This document shows positions 9,549 through 20,517 of a DNA stretch of 64,000 nucleotides, one piece after another. Within the stretch, counting starts at the first letter, position 1. Every line of letters starts with the position of its first letter. The DNA comes from Anodontia alba (lineage: Eukaryota > Mollusca > Bivalvia > Lucinida > Lucinidae): contig OZ024830.1 of assembly GCA_964016985.1 (NCBI GenBank), positions 20,670,387-20,734,386 on the forward strand, in the 5' to 3' direction. The position numbers and the translations under genes are program-made. The notes below the pieces were generated by a model. That model saw nothing but the letters and a program-made list of their open reading frames with translations. It made no database searches and had not been told where the DNA came from.

Positions 9549-10847
9549 GGCTCACTTGAGCTATGCTCAGGATGAGCTACAGTGATCACTTTTTGTCGGT
9601 ATTCCATCCGTTAACATTTTCAAATGACTTCTCTGAAGCCACTGAGCCAATTTTGCTCAAATTTTATAGGGAGCCTCTTTAGGTTGGGGGAACGAAAAAT
9701 TGCTAAAATGGCTATGGTCTATTGACTAAAATGGCCACCATGCCCATATATGGTAAAAACCTTCAAAAAGCTTCTTCTCAAGAACCGAGGATGCCTTGGG
9801 GATGAATCTTTGCACAAATCATCGGAGTGGGAGGTCTACCAAAGTTGCTAAAATGATGGTCATACATTGACATTTGACCTTTTTACTGCGAGGTCATGTT
9901 TGCTTCCCTATGCATTTGTATGGGAAAAATGTTGAGAATTTCAAATGACCTCCTCTGAAGCCTCAGGGCCAATGTTGCTAAAAAATTCAAGGGGTGCCTC
10001 CTTGGGGCTGGGAAATGAAAGACTGCTAAAATAGTTGCGGTCCATTTACCAAGATGGCCGCCATGACCATATATGGTAAAAAGCCTTTAAAAATCTTCTT
10101 CTTCAGAACCAAATAAGCCCTGGGACCTAATCTTTGCACAAATATCTGGGACGGGAGGTCTGCCAAAATTGCTAAAATGCTAGTCCTACGTTGACTTTTG
10201 ACTTTTTTACGGCAAGGTCAAATTTGCTTCCCCTGCAGTTGTATGGGCTCTATACATTTATATGGGAAAAATGTTGAGAATTCATATTTTGGCCATCTCC
10301 TCTAAAGCCTATGATCCAACTGAGTTGAACTTGATGAGGAGCATTGGGGCGCCTAGTAGACACAAAATAGCTAAAACTGAGCTCATCAAAAATCCAGGAT
10401 GGTCGCCAAAGCCGCCATCTTGAGAATCAGTATTCAACATCTTTTCCTAAAGCTTTGGTTGATTAGTGCCAAAACTTGCTCTGTAGCAACAGGACAACTT
10501 CTTGATCAAAATGAGCAAAAATTGTGGCGATCGGAAATCCAAGATGGCATGCACAGTGGCCATAATGAAAATCTGTTTTGAACATCATCTCGCAAACCGC
10601 AAGGCAAATTAAGTTGAAACTTACAATGTAGCAACAGGTTGACATTTAGATGAAAAATAGCCAAAATCACACCGATTGGAAATCCAAAATGGCCACCACA
10701 GCTGCCATCTTGAAAACCAATTTTTGACTTCTCCCTGGGCCTTATGAGTTGAAACACACTGTAGCAACAGGATGACCTCGATCAAACACAGCTAGGACTG
10801 TGCTGACATGTAAATCCAAGATGACCATCACAGCCGCCATCTTGTTA
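9549..10847. mobile_element. AGCTCACC-type element with internal repeats, degenerate
   Basis: The left end GGCTCACTTGAGCTATGCTC is followed by GTGATCACT and a series of about 135-170-bp units with motifs such as ATATATGGTAAAAA, TGAAGCCTCAGGGCC and CCAAGATGGCCGCCATG. Sequence after 13234 (TTTTCAAATGTCTTCTCTGA) resembles its start at about 9615. The copy at 10848-13234 may therefore have inserted in or beside it. Confidence 0.6.
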
Positions 10848-13234
10848 GCTCACCTGAGCACGAAGTGCTCATGGTGAGCTATTGTAGTTAGTCAATGTCC
10901 GTCGTGCGGCGTGCGGCATCAACAATTGCTTTAAAAGCCTACTCCTCCTACACCTCTGAGCCAATTGACTTGATACTTGGAAGAAATCATCGGGGTGACT
11001 TGTAGATCAAAAATAGCTAAAATCATGCCGATCAGAAAACCAAGATAGCCGCCATCTTGAAAATCTATTTTTCGCTTCTTCTCCTGAACCAAAAGGCCAG
11101 TTGACTCCCAACTTGCCAGGAAGCATTGGGGTGACTTGTAGATAAAAAATAGCTAAAATCATGCCATGGCAGCCATCTTGAAAATCTATTTTTCCCTTCT
11201 GAACCGAAAGGCCAGTTGACTCCACACTTGCTAAGAAGGAATCATCGGGGTGACTTGTAGATCAAAAATAGCTAAAATCATGTCGATCGGAAATCCAAGA
11301 TGGCCGCCATCTTGAAAATCTATTTTTCCTTTCTTCTCCTGAACCGAAAGGCCCATTGACTCCAAACTTGCTAGGAAGCATCGGGGTGACTTGTAGATAA
11401 AAAATAGCTAAAATCATGCCGATCGGAAATCCAAGATGGCCTCCATCTTGAAAATCTATTTTTCCCTTCTTCTCCCGAACCGAAGGGCCAATTGACTCCA
11501 AACTTGCTAGGAAGTATCCTGGTGACTTGTAGATCAAAAATAGCTAAAATCATGCCGATCGGAAATCCAAGATGGCCACCATGGCAGCCATCTTGAAAAT
11601 CTATTTTTCCTTCTTCTCCTAAACCCAAAGCCAATTGACTCCAAACATGGTAGGAAGCATCTGAGTGACTTGTGGATCGAAAATAGCTAAAATCGTGCCG
11701 ATCAGAAATCCAAGATGGCAGCTATGGCAGCCATCTTGAAAATCTATTTTTCGCTTCTTCTCCTGACCCCAAATGCCAATTGACTCGAAACTTGGTAGGA
11801 AGCATCGGGGTGACTTATAGATCAAAAGTAGCTAAAATCACTCCAATCTGAAATCCAAGATGGACGCCATGGCCGCCATTTTAAAAATCAATTTTTCGCT
11901 TCTTCTTCTGAGTTTAAAGGCCAACTGACTCCAAACTTGGTAGGAAGCATCAGGATGACTTGTAGATCAAAAATAGCTAAAACCATGCTGATCGGAAATC
12001 CAAGATGGCTGCCATGGTGGCCATCTTGAAAATCTTTTTTTTGCTTCTTCTCCTAAACCCAAAAGCCAGTTGACTTAAAACTTGGTAGGAAGCATCTCCT
12101 AAACCCAACTGATTTGAAACTTGGTAGGAAGCATCGGGGTGACATAGGTTTAAAATGGCTAAAATTGTTCTGATTGGAAATCCAATATGGCCGCCATGAC
12201 GGCCATTTTGAAAATCTATTTTTCACTTCTTCTCCTGAACCGAAAGGCTTATTGGCTTTAAACTAGGTAGGAAGCATCAGGGTGACCTGTAGATCAAAAA
12301 TAGATAAAATCATCCGTATCAGAAATCCAAGATGGCCGCCATGACAACCATCTTTAAAATCTATTTTTCGCTTCTTCTCCTAAACTGAAAGGCCATTTGA
12401 CTTGAAACTTGGTAGGAAGCATTCAGGTGACTTGTAGATCTAAAATAGCTTTGTTTGGATTGGAAATCTAAGATGGCTGTCATGGCGGCCATCTTGAAAC
12501 TCTTTTTTTTCACTTATTTTCCTGAACCAAAGGGCCACTTGATTTGAAAATTGGTAGGAAGCATTGGGATAGCTTGTTGATATAAAAATAGCTAAAATCA
12601 TTCCGATCGGAAATCCAAGATGGCAGCCATCTTGAAAATCTATTTTTCCTTTCTTCTTCTGAACTGAAAGGCCAGTTGACTCGAAACTTGGTAGGAAGCA
12701 TCGGGGTGAATTGTAGATCAAAAATAGCTCAAATCATTGTGATAGGAGATCTCAAATTGCGGCTGTGGTGGCCATCTTGAAAATCTCTTTTGAACTTTTT
12801 CTCCTGAACCGAAAAGGCAATTGACTTAAAGTTCATTGGAAGTATCGAGGTGACTTGTAGATCAACAGTAGCTAAAATCATTCTGATTGGAAATCCAAGA
12901 TGGCTGCCATCTTGTTTATGTTTATTATATTTCCCTGCCACTGTGCTGTTTACATGTATAAAATCATGATTCTTCAGAAACCACTTAGACAATTGCAACC
13001 AAATTTCACACTGATCCTACTGTTGAAATGTGATTGAGAGAGTGCTCAAATGATCACGCTCCATTGACTGTCATGCCATATATAATATTCTTCTTCAAAA
13101 GTTAAGAACTGCTTAAAGGTTGATCTTTTCATTAGTTGCGATGACCGGATTGGAAAAATGTTACATAACATCTGCATATCTGCAGTGGCTATGCCACTAA
13201 GGTGAGCGACCCATGGCCCGTGGGCCTTTTGTTT
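10848..13234. mobile_element. AGCTCACCTGAGC element with ~140-bp repeats carrying GCCATCTTG
   Basis: The left end AGCTCACCTGAGCACGAAG is followed by GTCCGTCGTGCGGC, and then about 15 units of roughly 137-150 bp. Exact spacings between CGATCGG marks at 11283, 11420 and 11556 are 137 and 136 bp. Typical unit motifs are GGGGTGACTTGTAGATCAAA, ATAGCTAAAATCATGCCGAT, CCAAGATGGCCGCCATCTTG and GAAAATCTATTTTTC. The right end ACTAAGGTGAGCGACCCATG runs into a CATGGCCCGTGGGCC hairpin and CTTTTGTTTT. Minus-strand open frames with repeated FQDG and HLGFPIG words are translations of the repeat, not genes. The superfamily is unclear; a Helitron-like non-autonomous element is possible. Confidence 0.7.
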
Positions 13235-13299
13235 TCAAATGTCTTCTCTGAAACCGCTTCTTTTGAATGCTTGCCATGGTAAAATTTTAAAGTAGGAAA

Positions 13300-13460
13300 T
13301 TTGTGAAGCACCAGCAGGGAGAGAACACCCTGCGAATCACCAGCAAGGAAAGAAGATCCTCTGGCATGCCAGCAGGAAAAAAAAAGACCCTGTTGCACAC
13401 CAGCAGAGAAAGAAGACCCTGTTAATGTGCAGTAACAGGAAAAGAAGACCCTATTGAGCT
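13300..13460. repeat. Minisatellite of about 35 bp, 4-5 units
   Basis: CACCAGCAGGGAGAGAACACC, then variants with ACCAGCAAGGAAAGAAGATC, GCCAGCAGG and CACCAGCAGAGAAAGAAGAC, form degenerate tandem units. The longest open frame over it (minus strand) is low-complexity translation. Confidence 0.7.
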
Positions 13461-13541
13461 TTACATAGGATGTGTAGCATAGATAGGAATGGCAAAATGC
13501 AATTGAAATACCTCTTCTCCTATCATTTCCTTACTTATTAA

Positions 13542-13776
13542 CCCTTAAAGCGCCAAGCAAAACCTGCATCTGAAAATATCGTCTGTTTATGTCGTCTGCT
13601 GAATATTCTTGCAGACTTTTCAAACCTATTTTTGCATACAGGCAAACAGTGTGGACCCAGATCAGACTGCTCCTAGGAGCAGTCTGATCTGGGTCCACAC
13701 TGTTTGCAAAAATGACTTTTAAAATCAAAAGCAGATGACAAAGCAGACGACAATAGTTATGACTGTGCTTTAAGGG
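13542..13776. mobile_element. TTAA-flanked MITE (CCCTTAAAGCGCC family), copy 1
   Basis: TTAA at 13538-13541 and 13777-13780 flank an element starting CCCTTAAAGCGCCAAGC and ending TGTGCTTTAAGGG. The core is a long hairpin: AAACAGTGTGGACCCAGATC and GATCTGGGTCCACACTGTTT around AGACTGCTCCTAGGAGCAGTCT. TTAA duplication and CCCT ends are the hallmarks of piggyBac-type mobilisation. Confidence 0.8.
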
Positions 13777-13904
13777 TTAAATGAAGATGTGTGCTTGGCA
13801 AGTCCATGCTTTCTGGCCAAGATAATTAGATTATAAAAAGAATGACCTTGAGAGCAAAGAACACACACACAAAAGCAAAAATAGCTGAAATTCTAAAACT
13901 TACC

Positions 13905-14235
13905 ATATATGATTGAAGTAGCAAAAGCTTCAGAAATTAGTTGGCCAATTTCCACCAAGTTTCATGTTGATCCTACTGTTGAAACTGGATTGAGAGTTTG
14001 TTCAAATGGTCACTCTTCATTGACTGTCATGCCCATACATGGTAAAATAATGATAACCAAAAAACAAAAAAAAACACATACTTCTTCTTCAAAACCAAGA
14101 ACTGCTCAAATGATGATCCTTTTATTAGTTGCAATGATAGGATTGGGAAAATGTTGCATAACAACTGCATATCTGCAGTGGATATTTCACTTAGGTGAGC
14201 GAGCCATGGTCCATGGGCCTCTTGTATTTTTCTTT
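13905..14235. mobile_element. 3' end of an AGCTCACC-type element
   Basis: GGAAAATGTTGCATAACAAC, CTGCATATCTGCAGTGG, CTTAGGTGAGCGAGCC and the ATGGTCCATGGGCC hairpin closely match 13150-13234. The rest of the element is missing. Confidence 0.6.
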
Positions 14236-14411
14236 TATGTTTGTTTTTTTCGTACAGGAGAGCTAAAAATGAGCAAGTCTAGTTAAAGGGGAACGCAATA
14301 AAAATTGTAAGTATATCTTTGCGTAAAGTGCTTAAAAGACCATTTATTTTGATGCAAAAGTTTTCAAAATTGACCACGAAATCATATCATATATCATAAT
14401 TGGATTTTTGA

Positions 14412-15640
14412 TTAATGTGCAGGTACAGGGGCAACATCCACATCAGTGGGCCCCCTTCCAGATAGCTGACTTGCTGCACGCATGGCAGATCTCACACCAG
14501 ATCTCCAGGTACGTCTATCATGAGGGTTGATAGCCGAGAGCCACTCTCTACAATCCCTCTCTGTCAGCTGCTTCCATGTCATTTTGGGCCTCCCAGGCCC
14601 ACACTTTCCATCAACCTGTCAAAGGCTGTCTTGACTGCACCACTGGAGCGTTCCACATGTCCATACCATCGGAGTCTTCTCTCCTTCAGAATGAGGTCCA
14701 GATCCTCAATGCCAAGCCGCACAAGTAGCTTATTGGACCTGGTGGTGACAATGTCTTGCGGCTTGACATTGCAGATCTGTCTGATCATTGCCCTGTCATT
14801 TCGCTGCAGACGCTGGAGGTTCGGCTTTGTCAATGGCCAAGTCTCGCTGGCATGGAGCATTGCGCTTCGCACACAAGAACTGTACACACAGCCATGTGTT
14901 TTGAAAGAGAGGTGGCGTGAAGATCCTTGAACTTCTTCCAGGCGGTTTTCACACGTGTTGTGGTTGAAAGTTCACAGCCACCTGCTGCTGAGAGCATGTC
15001 TCCTAGGTAGCAAAAGGAAGCTACCACCTCAAGCTTGTCAGGTCCGACTTGGACTTCCTTCTGTGGTCTGCCATCCAAGGGGCGTGCAGTTCCCTGGCAC
15101 CATGTACATCTGTAGTCAGGGTCCTTTTTCAGGCGCTGAGCCCACTGCATTTCTTGTGCACCCAGTGCTTGCAGCCATTGCAGAAGATGCTGTTGCTGCC
15201 CACTCCAGTGTGACAGATGGCGCATGGAAACTCGCCTGAACTCTGCAGGAGGTCCAGTTCCGTACCGCAGATCATGATCTTTGTCTTTCCTGCATTTACT
15301 CTCAATCCTTTCTTCTCCATTGCTTCTTTCCAAGTCAAGAGCCTCCTGAGACATTCCTCAAGCGATTCAGCGATGATAACAAGGTCATTGGCATAGAGGT
15401 CCTCCCAGGGGACCCCAGAGCGGAACTCTCGTGATAAGGCTTCAAGCTCAATGATGAAGAGCAGCAGGCTGAGTACTGATCCTTGGTGAATACCAACCTT
15501 CACTTCAAACTCTTCACTGTACCCCTCACCAACACGGACACGGCTCCGCGCATTTGCATACATCCCCTGCACCAGTCGCACAATCCACTCCTCCACACCA
15601 AGTTTTCTCAGCGCCCACCAGATGACAGTCAATGGAGAGT
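14412..15640 (-). pseudogene. LINE reverse transcriptase with PHD-like finger, 5'-truncated, copy 1
   Basis: Minus-strand sequence encodes, in order: RT motifs (VIWWALRKLGVEEW; GIHQGSVLSLLLF; YANDLVII, where the usual catalytic YADD has become YAND); a cysteine-rich finger CxxC-x10-CxxC-x4-H-x2-C (CAIC ... CNGC ... WVHKKC); a thumb-like block (LEVVASFCYLGDMLSAAGG); and a C-terminal domain (ASETWPLTKPNLQRLQRNDR, RRLRWYGHVERSSG) ending at a stop at 14412-14414. The frame shifts at least twice, near 15240 and 14870. Homology stops at about 15640, shortly 5' of VIWWALRK, so the copy is 5'-truncated. Copy 2 lies at 60875-62130. Endonuclease and ORF1 are absent. The clade is not certain. Confidence 0.85.
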
Positions 15641-16276
15641 GAAGAAGTTATGGTGGTTCGAATATATTTAAAATGGCTGTCATGGATGCAGCCATATTGT
15701 AACGTCACACAGCCCAAATTAAATATGCAAACCAAATTATAAAGGGATTTTAAGTATAATTTTGCTATAGCTTTTTATATTATATTTTAATTCTAGTGAC
15801 AAGCAATCATTTCCCCCAAAATAAACCAACTTTATGAAAATAACTACCTTTATGAAATGAATTTCAATTTTTATAAAATCTCATTAAATATTCAAAATGG
15901 CAATGCCCATTCCACCAATGTTAAAATATTCAATGGCCTATAACTTACTTAATTTTCCACTGATTTTGATCAAATTTGTGTCAAAATTCATTGTTTGCAA
16001 AAATTTTTACTTTAAAGCACAATATCTTTTAAGGTTGCGTTCCCCTATAACTACTTAGAGATTTGTCTATAAAATGCTAGATGAATGACAAACAAGGTAG
16101 AACCTACTTCAACTGCTCATCTATCTTGGCTTGCCTTGTTAACCCAAACCCATGCATGTGTTAGTATTTACTGTAAATATGGTATGCAACAAATCATTTC
16201 ACTTTCCTTACCTCACAATTTTTACAATATTTATCATAAATATTTGGGCAAATAGGCTTGAGCAAACAGTGAACCA
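15641..16276. other. Unrecognised AT-rich stretch
   Basis: No gene or named element is seen. The sequence flanking the LINE copy contains ATGGCTGTCATGGATGCAGCC and long AT-rich tracts. Confidence 0.4.
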
Positions 16277-16488
16277 TATATACCATATGTATGCGGACAG
16301 ACAGGCCAGAGCAACTGAAACAGTGTAGACCCAGATAAGACATTGGAGAAAGCATCTCATCAGGCTCTACACTGTTTGTCTCTCATCAATTAATTTTTAG
16401 ACAATATCTGGTAGTAAATTGTACTTGTTCAAGTTTTAGAACAAGTATGATAAGGAGTTGAGATGTCCAAATAGGGTAAATACGGTAG
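16277..16488. mobile_element. Hairpin MITE related to the 83-bp satellite, copy 1
   Basis: The element starts TACCATATGTATGCGGACAG and ends GAGATGTCCAAATAGGGTAA then ATACGGTA. It carries the core CAGTGTAGACCCAGATAAGA / ATCAGGCTCTACACTGTTTG. Its ends match the TACCCTAAGTATTTGGACAC sequence found in every unit of the 28571-31126 array. Confidence 0.65.
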
Positions 16489-16654
16489 AACCAGATTAAA
16501 TGCCACAGAATTCGACCTCTGATCAGGATCTGCAATGTTTGCTTCTTGTCCCACAACTTTTAGACACATTGATAGGCAGTTAGATGGATATATTGAGGTT
16601 TTAGGACTAGTGTTCTAAAATTTCATACACCAAAGTGGCTGACAAAATGACTTA

Positions 16655-16735
16655 TGCAAACAGTGCAGTCCCAGATCAGACTGCTCCTGAAGGAGCAGTC
16701 TGATCTGGGTCTTCACTGTTTGCCATTCCATTAAG
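16655..16735. repeat. Long hairpin (CAGATCAGACTGCTCC)
   Basis: CAAACAGTGCAGTCCCAGAT and ATCTGGGTCTTCACTGTTTG flank the near-perfect CAGACTGCTCCTGAAGGAGCAGTCTG-type stem at 16678-16703. It shares its core with the MITE at 13542 but has different surroundings. Confidence 0.7.
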
Positions 16736-16845
16736 TATTTTATGAAACGACAGCATTAAAAACAAAAATTAGGCCAAAAAAGTATGGAATAAAGTGTTCA
16801 AAATTTTAGGAGATTTATCATATTTAGGATAGCTTATTTACCCAA

Positions 16846-17145
16846 CTCTCCTTTCAACATCATTTGGAAAGTCAGTTTTTGCCTGGAGCTTTACACAGAA
16901 GTAATATTGCAAATTTTTAGCTCGACTTAATGCAAAACCATTTGTAGTAACTACCTATGCACAAAAAAGTTTTATTCTAGTCATTGGTTTTAAAAATATT
17001 GAATATTTCCATTTTTTCTCATAGTAAAAATGGCTGCAAAATATGCAAAAATCGATTGGGTAGTTAGTTTGAATGCAGGTTTTCAACAAGTACCACTTGT
17101 TAAAACTTTCTGAAAATTTCACAATATTGTTATGGAACATAAATA
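16846..17145 (-). mobile_element. TA-inserting MITE fragment cut by mariner
   Basis: The sequence matches, in reverse orientation, the intact 555-bp insert at 45896-46450: CTCTCCTTTCAACATC matches the terminal CTGTGCTTTCGACATC, and CCTATGCACAAAAAAGTTTTATTCTAGTCATT and ATTTCACAATATTGTTATG also match. It ends exactly where the mariner begins (TA at 17144-17145). Confidence 0.7.
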
Positions 17146-18440
17146 TGAGGGTCGTGCAAAAAAGTTCTGTCACTAATAGGCTTCCTTCGTTTTATTCCAG
17201 GTGTATTTTAAAATGCTTCAGTACACTTGAATGGTGTGTTGAATAGCCAACGATACCCGTTTATTTCGTGCAAATTGCTTTCCAGCTGACCAAGTTATTT
17301 CAAATTGAAATAGATGCAGTCATATACACTGACCAATTTACTTGTTACATTGGAACATGGACCAGAAGACTGAAATTCGTAGCTATATTAAATGCTGCAT
17401 TAGGCTTAATATAGATTCAAAACAGATATTTAATGAATTGTGTGGTATATATGGACCTCAGACCATTTCAATGCGTACAGCTTTTAGGTGAGTTAAAGCT
17501 TTTAAAGCTGGGAAATTTTCTGTTGAAGACGATACCCATCCTGGAAGGCCTAAACCTCTGTTACCAAGGCTAACATCGCTGCTGTAAAGATTGTGGTCGA
17601 ACAGGATGCGCGATTGTCTGTCAAAAATATAGCTAGTTGTACTGGCATATCAGAAGGCAGTGTGCAAACAATTCTGAAAAAGCGTTTGGACCTGAGAAAG
17701 GTTTGCACTAGGTGGGTACCTCATTTGCTCACTGAGGTGCAAACGACACAATGCCTTAAATATGCCTGGGAACTTTTGAAAACATACAAAAGCTGTAATA
17801 GTCGGGTTATTTCTAACTTGCTAACAGATGATGAAACCTGGGTGCACATGTTTAAACCACAAAGAAGGGCTGATAATAAGCAATGGAAGCAAAAAGATAA
17901 AAAACCATATATAGCCATAAGTTCGAAAAAGATGCTGTACGCAATTTTCTTTAATTCAAGTCGGCCAGTCTGTTCAAGTGCCTTGTCCATCTGGTCATAC
18001 AGTCACTGGCCGATTCTACAAGAATTCTGTACTGAAGAAAGTGAAAGAGTTTTACAATAAGAAACGACCAAGCAAAGGATGGTCAGGAGTCCACCTTTTA
18101 CATGATGACGCATCCTCTCATGAAGTTAAGTCTTTTCTGGCTTCTGGAAAGGTGAAAGTTTTAAACCATCCACCTTATTCACCTGACCTAAGTCCGTGTT
18201 ATTTCTTTTTATTTCCAAGGCTTAAGAAAATGCTTTCTGGAAATAAGTATACGTCTAGAAGTTCTCTTGGCAGCGCTATTTATCAGTGTCTCCAACAGAT
18301 ACCAAAAGAAGACTATTTATCTGCTTTTCGTGACTGGGTAAAAAGGTTACAAAAAAAGTGTTTCAGCAAAGGGGGAATACTTTGAAGGTTTGTTATATAA
18401 ATATGTTTGATAAAACATAGCACTGAAGTAATCCGAACCC
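17146..18440 (+). mobile_element. Decayed mariner element
   Basis: The left end after TA reads TGAGGGTCGTGCAAAAAAGT, typical of a mariner inverted repeat. A transposase pseudogene fills the middle. No matching right inverted repeat is seen before a SINE begins at about 18443, so the right end seems lost. Confidence 0.75.
17357..18385 (+). pseudogene. Mariner-family transposase pseudogene
   Basis: The family cuts and pastes its element at TA sites using a DDD catalytic triad. The start MDQKTEIRSYIKCCIRL gives a helix-turn-helix N-domain (ISMRTAFR), then an in-frame TGA at 17489-17491 where W is expected. A frameshift near 17555 comes after DDTHPGRPK. The second helix-turn-helix (NIASCTGISEGSVQTIL) and LLTDDETWVH, with the first catalytic D, follow. 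A second frameshift lies near 17968. HDDASSH holds the second D. HPPYSPDLSPCY has Y (codon 18200-18202) where the third catalytic D belongs, spaced 31 residues after the second D instead of the usual 34. It cannot be active. Assignment is by recalled motifs. Confidence 0.88.
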
Positions 18441-18442
18441 AG

Positions 18443-18683
18443 TGTCGTGTATCTTACGTCACTGGGGCGTCCAACTGATATTGGCTTACAGTTGTAGCTG
18501 GTAAGGGTAGAGAGGGGAACGTTTTTATTTCATTTTATCTCTTCACTTTCATTCCTGTTCCTCTTTCTTCCCCGTCCTTCTCTTTCATCCCCTGTACTAT
18601 CTCTTTTCTCCTTTTTCTGGGGGACGACACAAAATAGCCCACAAGGGTTGACGTGTTAAACCACAACACAATCAATCAACCAA
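18443..18683 (+). mobile_element. Pyrimidine-rich SINE-like retroelement, copy A
   Basis: GTGTATCTTACGTCACTGGG, GGCGTCCAACTGATATTGGC, a long CT-rich tract with TTCCTCTTTCTTCCCC, then GGGACGACACAAAATAGCCC and GTTGACGTGTTAAACC with an AATCAATCAA tail. Copies at 37280, 51818 and 60117 have the same order and strand. Those at 51818 and 60117 have clear target duplications. The tail resembles the GTTAAACC ends of molluscan SINEs. No tRNA head is recognisable. Confidence 0.75.
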
Positions 18684-18730
18684 CTGATCTGGTTCTGCAC
18701 TGTTTCCATTGGAAAATGTTCAACGTTGCG

Positions 18731-19190
18731 CTACGTGTTTAGTCCCTCATTAAAGGGGCTCATTTACTGGGAAAGGCATAAACGTCTTGGTTTACCAACG
18801 TTAGAGTACAGATGTGAAAGGGCTGATGTTGTGGAAGTATAACTGACCTTGTGAATAAGGATAAACTGTTTGAAATGGCCACATACCATCAAACAAGGGG
18901 ACTAGACACCCCCTTAAAATTATACAAAAAAACGGGCAAGATTAAATGTGCGTGCCAACTCATTCAGCATAAGAGGTATAGACAAATGGAACAACCTGCC
19001 AGCATCAGTAGTAACTGCACCATCAGTGAACTTCAAAAGTCGACTTAACACATACTGGCTAAGACGTCCGTTGAAGTTCGAGGCATCGTGCTGCTATTTA
19101 AAACGTCCGTTGAAGTTCGAGGCATCGTGCTATGAACCGGGAGAGACAGCACGATATTGGACACAAACAAGAATGCGTCGGAACAGGTTA
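18731..19190 (+). pseudogene. LINE ORF2 C-terminal fragment
   Basis: Reading across small frame breaks gives SPSLKGLIYWERHKRLGLPT, then LEYRCERADVVEVY, DKLFEMATYHQTRG, and in another frame SFSIRGIDKWNNLPASVV then SVNFKSRLNTYW. This order (ER..LGLPTLEYRR..AD, WN.LP..VV.A.SVN.FK..LD..W) is characteristic of the C-terminus of CR1/jockey-like reverse transcriptase proteins. A direct repeat ACGTCCGTTGAAGTTCGAGG occurs twice (about 19066 and 19103). There is a stop after VEVY and at least one frameshift. A separate complete gene is unlikely. Confidence 0.75.
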
Positions 19191-19309
19191 TTGAATAACA
19201 TCAAGGGACGTCAGGGTACAGGTAAATCACAGGTAAAGGCATTGTTTGCCATGACTACCAATTTACATATAGGTGATTTCTATATGTCATCCCTTACCCA
19301 TTGCCACTC

Positions 19310-19480
19310 TCTGGGCAAATTCAGCAGATGACAAATTGATGGTATTTTTCCCCCAAAAAAATAGGTTTTGACATTCATGCACAGGAGACAATTTGCAGGA
19401 AGTGTCAAAAGCTTAATTTCTGGAAAAAGTGTCAATTTATTATTAGCTGAATTACCCCAGGGGGTGGTAAAAAGGTTAAA
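19310..19480. mobile_element. Worn TTAA-type hairpin MITE
   Basis: CAGCAGATGACAAATTGATG, GGTTTTGACATTCATGCACA, GGAGACAATTTGCAGGAAGT and GTCAAAAGCTTAATTTCTGG follow the layout of the family seen at 1410 and 21193. A partner fragment with a poly-T run is at 19700-19810. Confidence 0.5.
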
Positions 19481-19736
19481 GAGATAATGAATAGTTTCGA
19501 CTTGCATAGTGAGAAATCTGTTGAAGATATCTGGCAGGGTCGATGGATAAAGAAAGCAGATATGACAAAACAGTTGTGAAATCTTTTCATGATTTCTTAC
19601 ATTATTTGCAATTTTACTATTCAAGACAAACACATTACAAGAGAAAAAAATTGCTTACAGAAATGTAAACCCAAATGTGATCAAATGTAAGTAATCAACT
19701 TCATTGAGAGGAGACAATTTGCATGAAATGTCAAAA

Positions 19737-19767
<31 letters not shown>

Positions 19768-19944
19768 GAAAAAATAAGAAAAATAGCAGTTTGTTGTCTG
19801 TTGAATCTGCCGTGTTAAATATATTAAGACATTTGTAAAAAGTTACATTAGAAATGATCTTAAACAGATAAGAAATAAGAACATTCGAATAGTGTAACTG
19901 GAGATGAAATAAGGTCTTATGAAAAGTGTTCACAAGTATTTTGT

Positions 19945-20245
19945 TAACATCACGATAACATGCCTGTATAACGTTGACCCCCTTAAACCCCACTTTTATA
20001 TAGTAAAACTGGGGTTAACAGGGGTACGCATTATTTTTCTTATTTCTGCTCAAAAGATTAGATTGTGGGTACTCGTTAGAACCGCCTCACCGAGGCAGTT
20101 CTAACAAGTACCCACAATCTATGTTTTGAGCAGAACTATGAAAAAATATGATTTTTTTTCTCTTATCTGAAATGTTTCAATTTTTGGAGGTGAAATTTTC
20201 TGTATATTTGAACAGGCGTGTTTTCGTAATGGATTTTATTTTGAC
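19945..20245 (+). mobile_element. Composite hairpin element (GGGGTTTAAGGGGG / CTCGTTAGAAC), copy 1
   Basis: CACTTTTATATAGTAAAACTGGGGTT precedes a stem in which GATTGTGGGTACTCGTTAGA pairs with CTAACAAGTACCCACAATCT. Then come GTTTTGAGCAGAA, a TTTTTGGAGGTGAAATTTTC block and GTGTTTTCGTAATGG. Copies at 26955-27275 (same strand) and 25590-25815 and 27515-27790 (opposite strand) share the parts. Confidence 0.65.
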
Positions 20246-20511
20246 TGTAAAATGTTTCAGCAGATCCTTAAAAGAACTTGATAGCTAAAACAATAGACTA
20301 ATTAATTCTTGTCTATTTATTTTACCATGCGAATAATTAAACAACTTCAGAAATAAAACAAGTTTAAAACAACTGTATAAATATTTATAGAAAAATACAT
20401 ATTCATCAATCTTTTGAGTTTATGTATAACAACTGCATCCTATAAATATGCGGATCTTTAAAGTATTCTGTTTTTCCTCTTTGGGTTGGTTTAAAGTTTA
20501 TATATTTAGTT
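20246..20511. other. AT-rich sequence downstream of the minus-strand small gene
   Basis: No gene is seen. Minus-strand AATAAA signals at 20517-20512 and 20321-20316 could serve as polyadenylation signals for the gene at 20518-20913. Confidence 0.4.
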
Positions 20512-20517
20512 TTTATT

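Noticed and set aside
11007..12998. Several minus-strand ORFs of 63-93 residues with repeated FQDG, HLGFPIG and SKFGVNWPFG words
   Set aside because: They are translations of the ~140-bp tandem units; frames change with unit length and have no independent evidence.
14520..15239. Plus-strand ORFs over the LINE (136 and 94 residues)
   Set aside because: Antisense shadows of the minus-strand reverse transcriptase.
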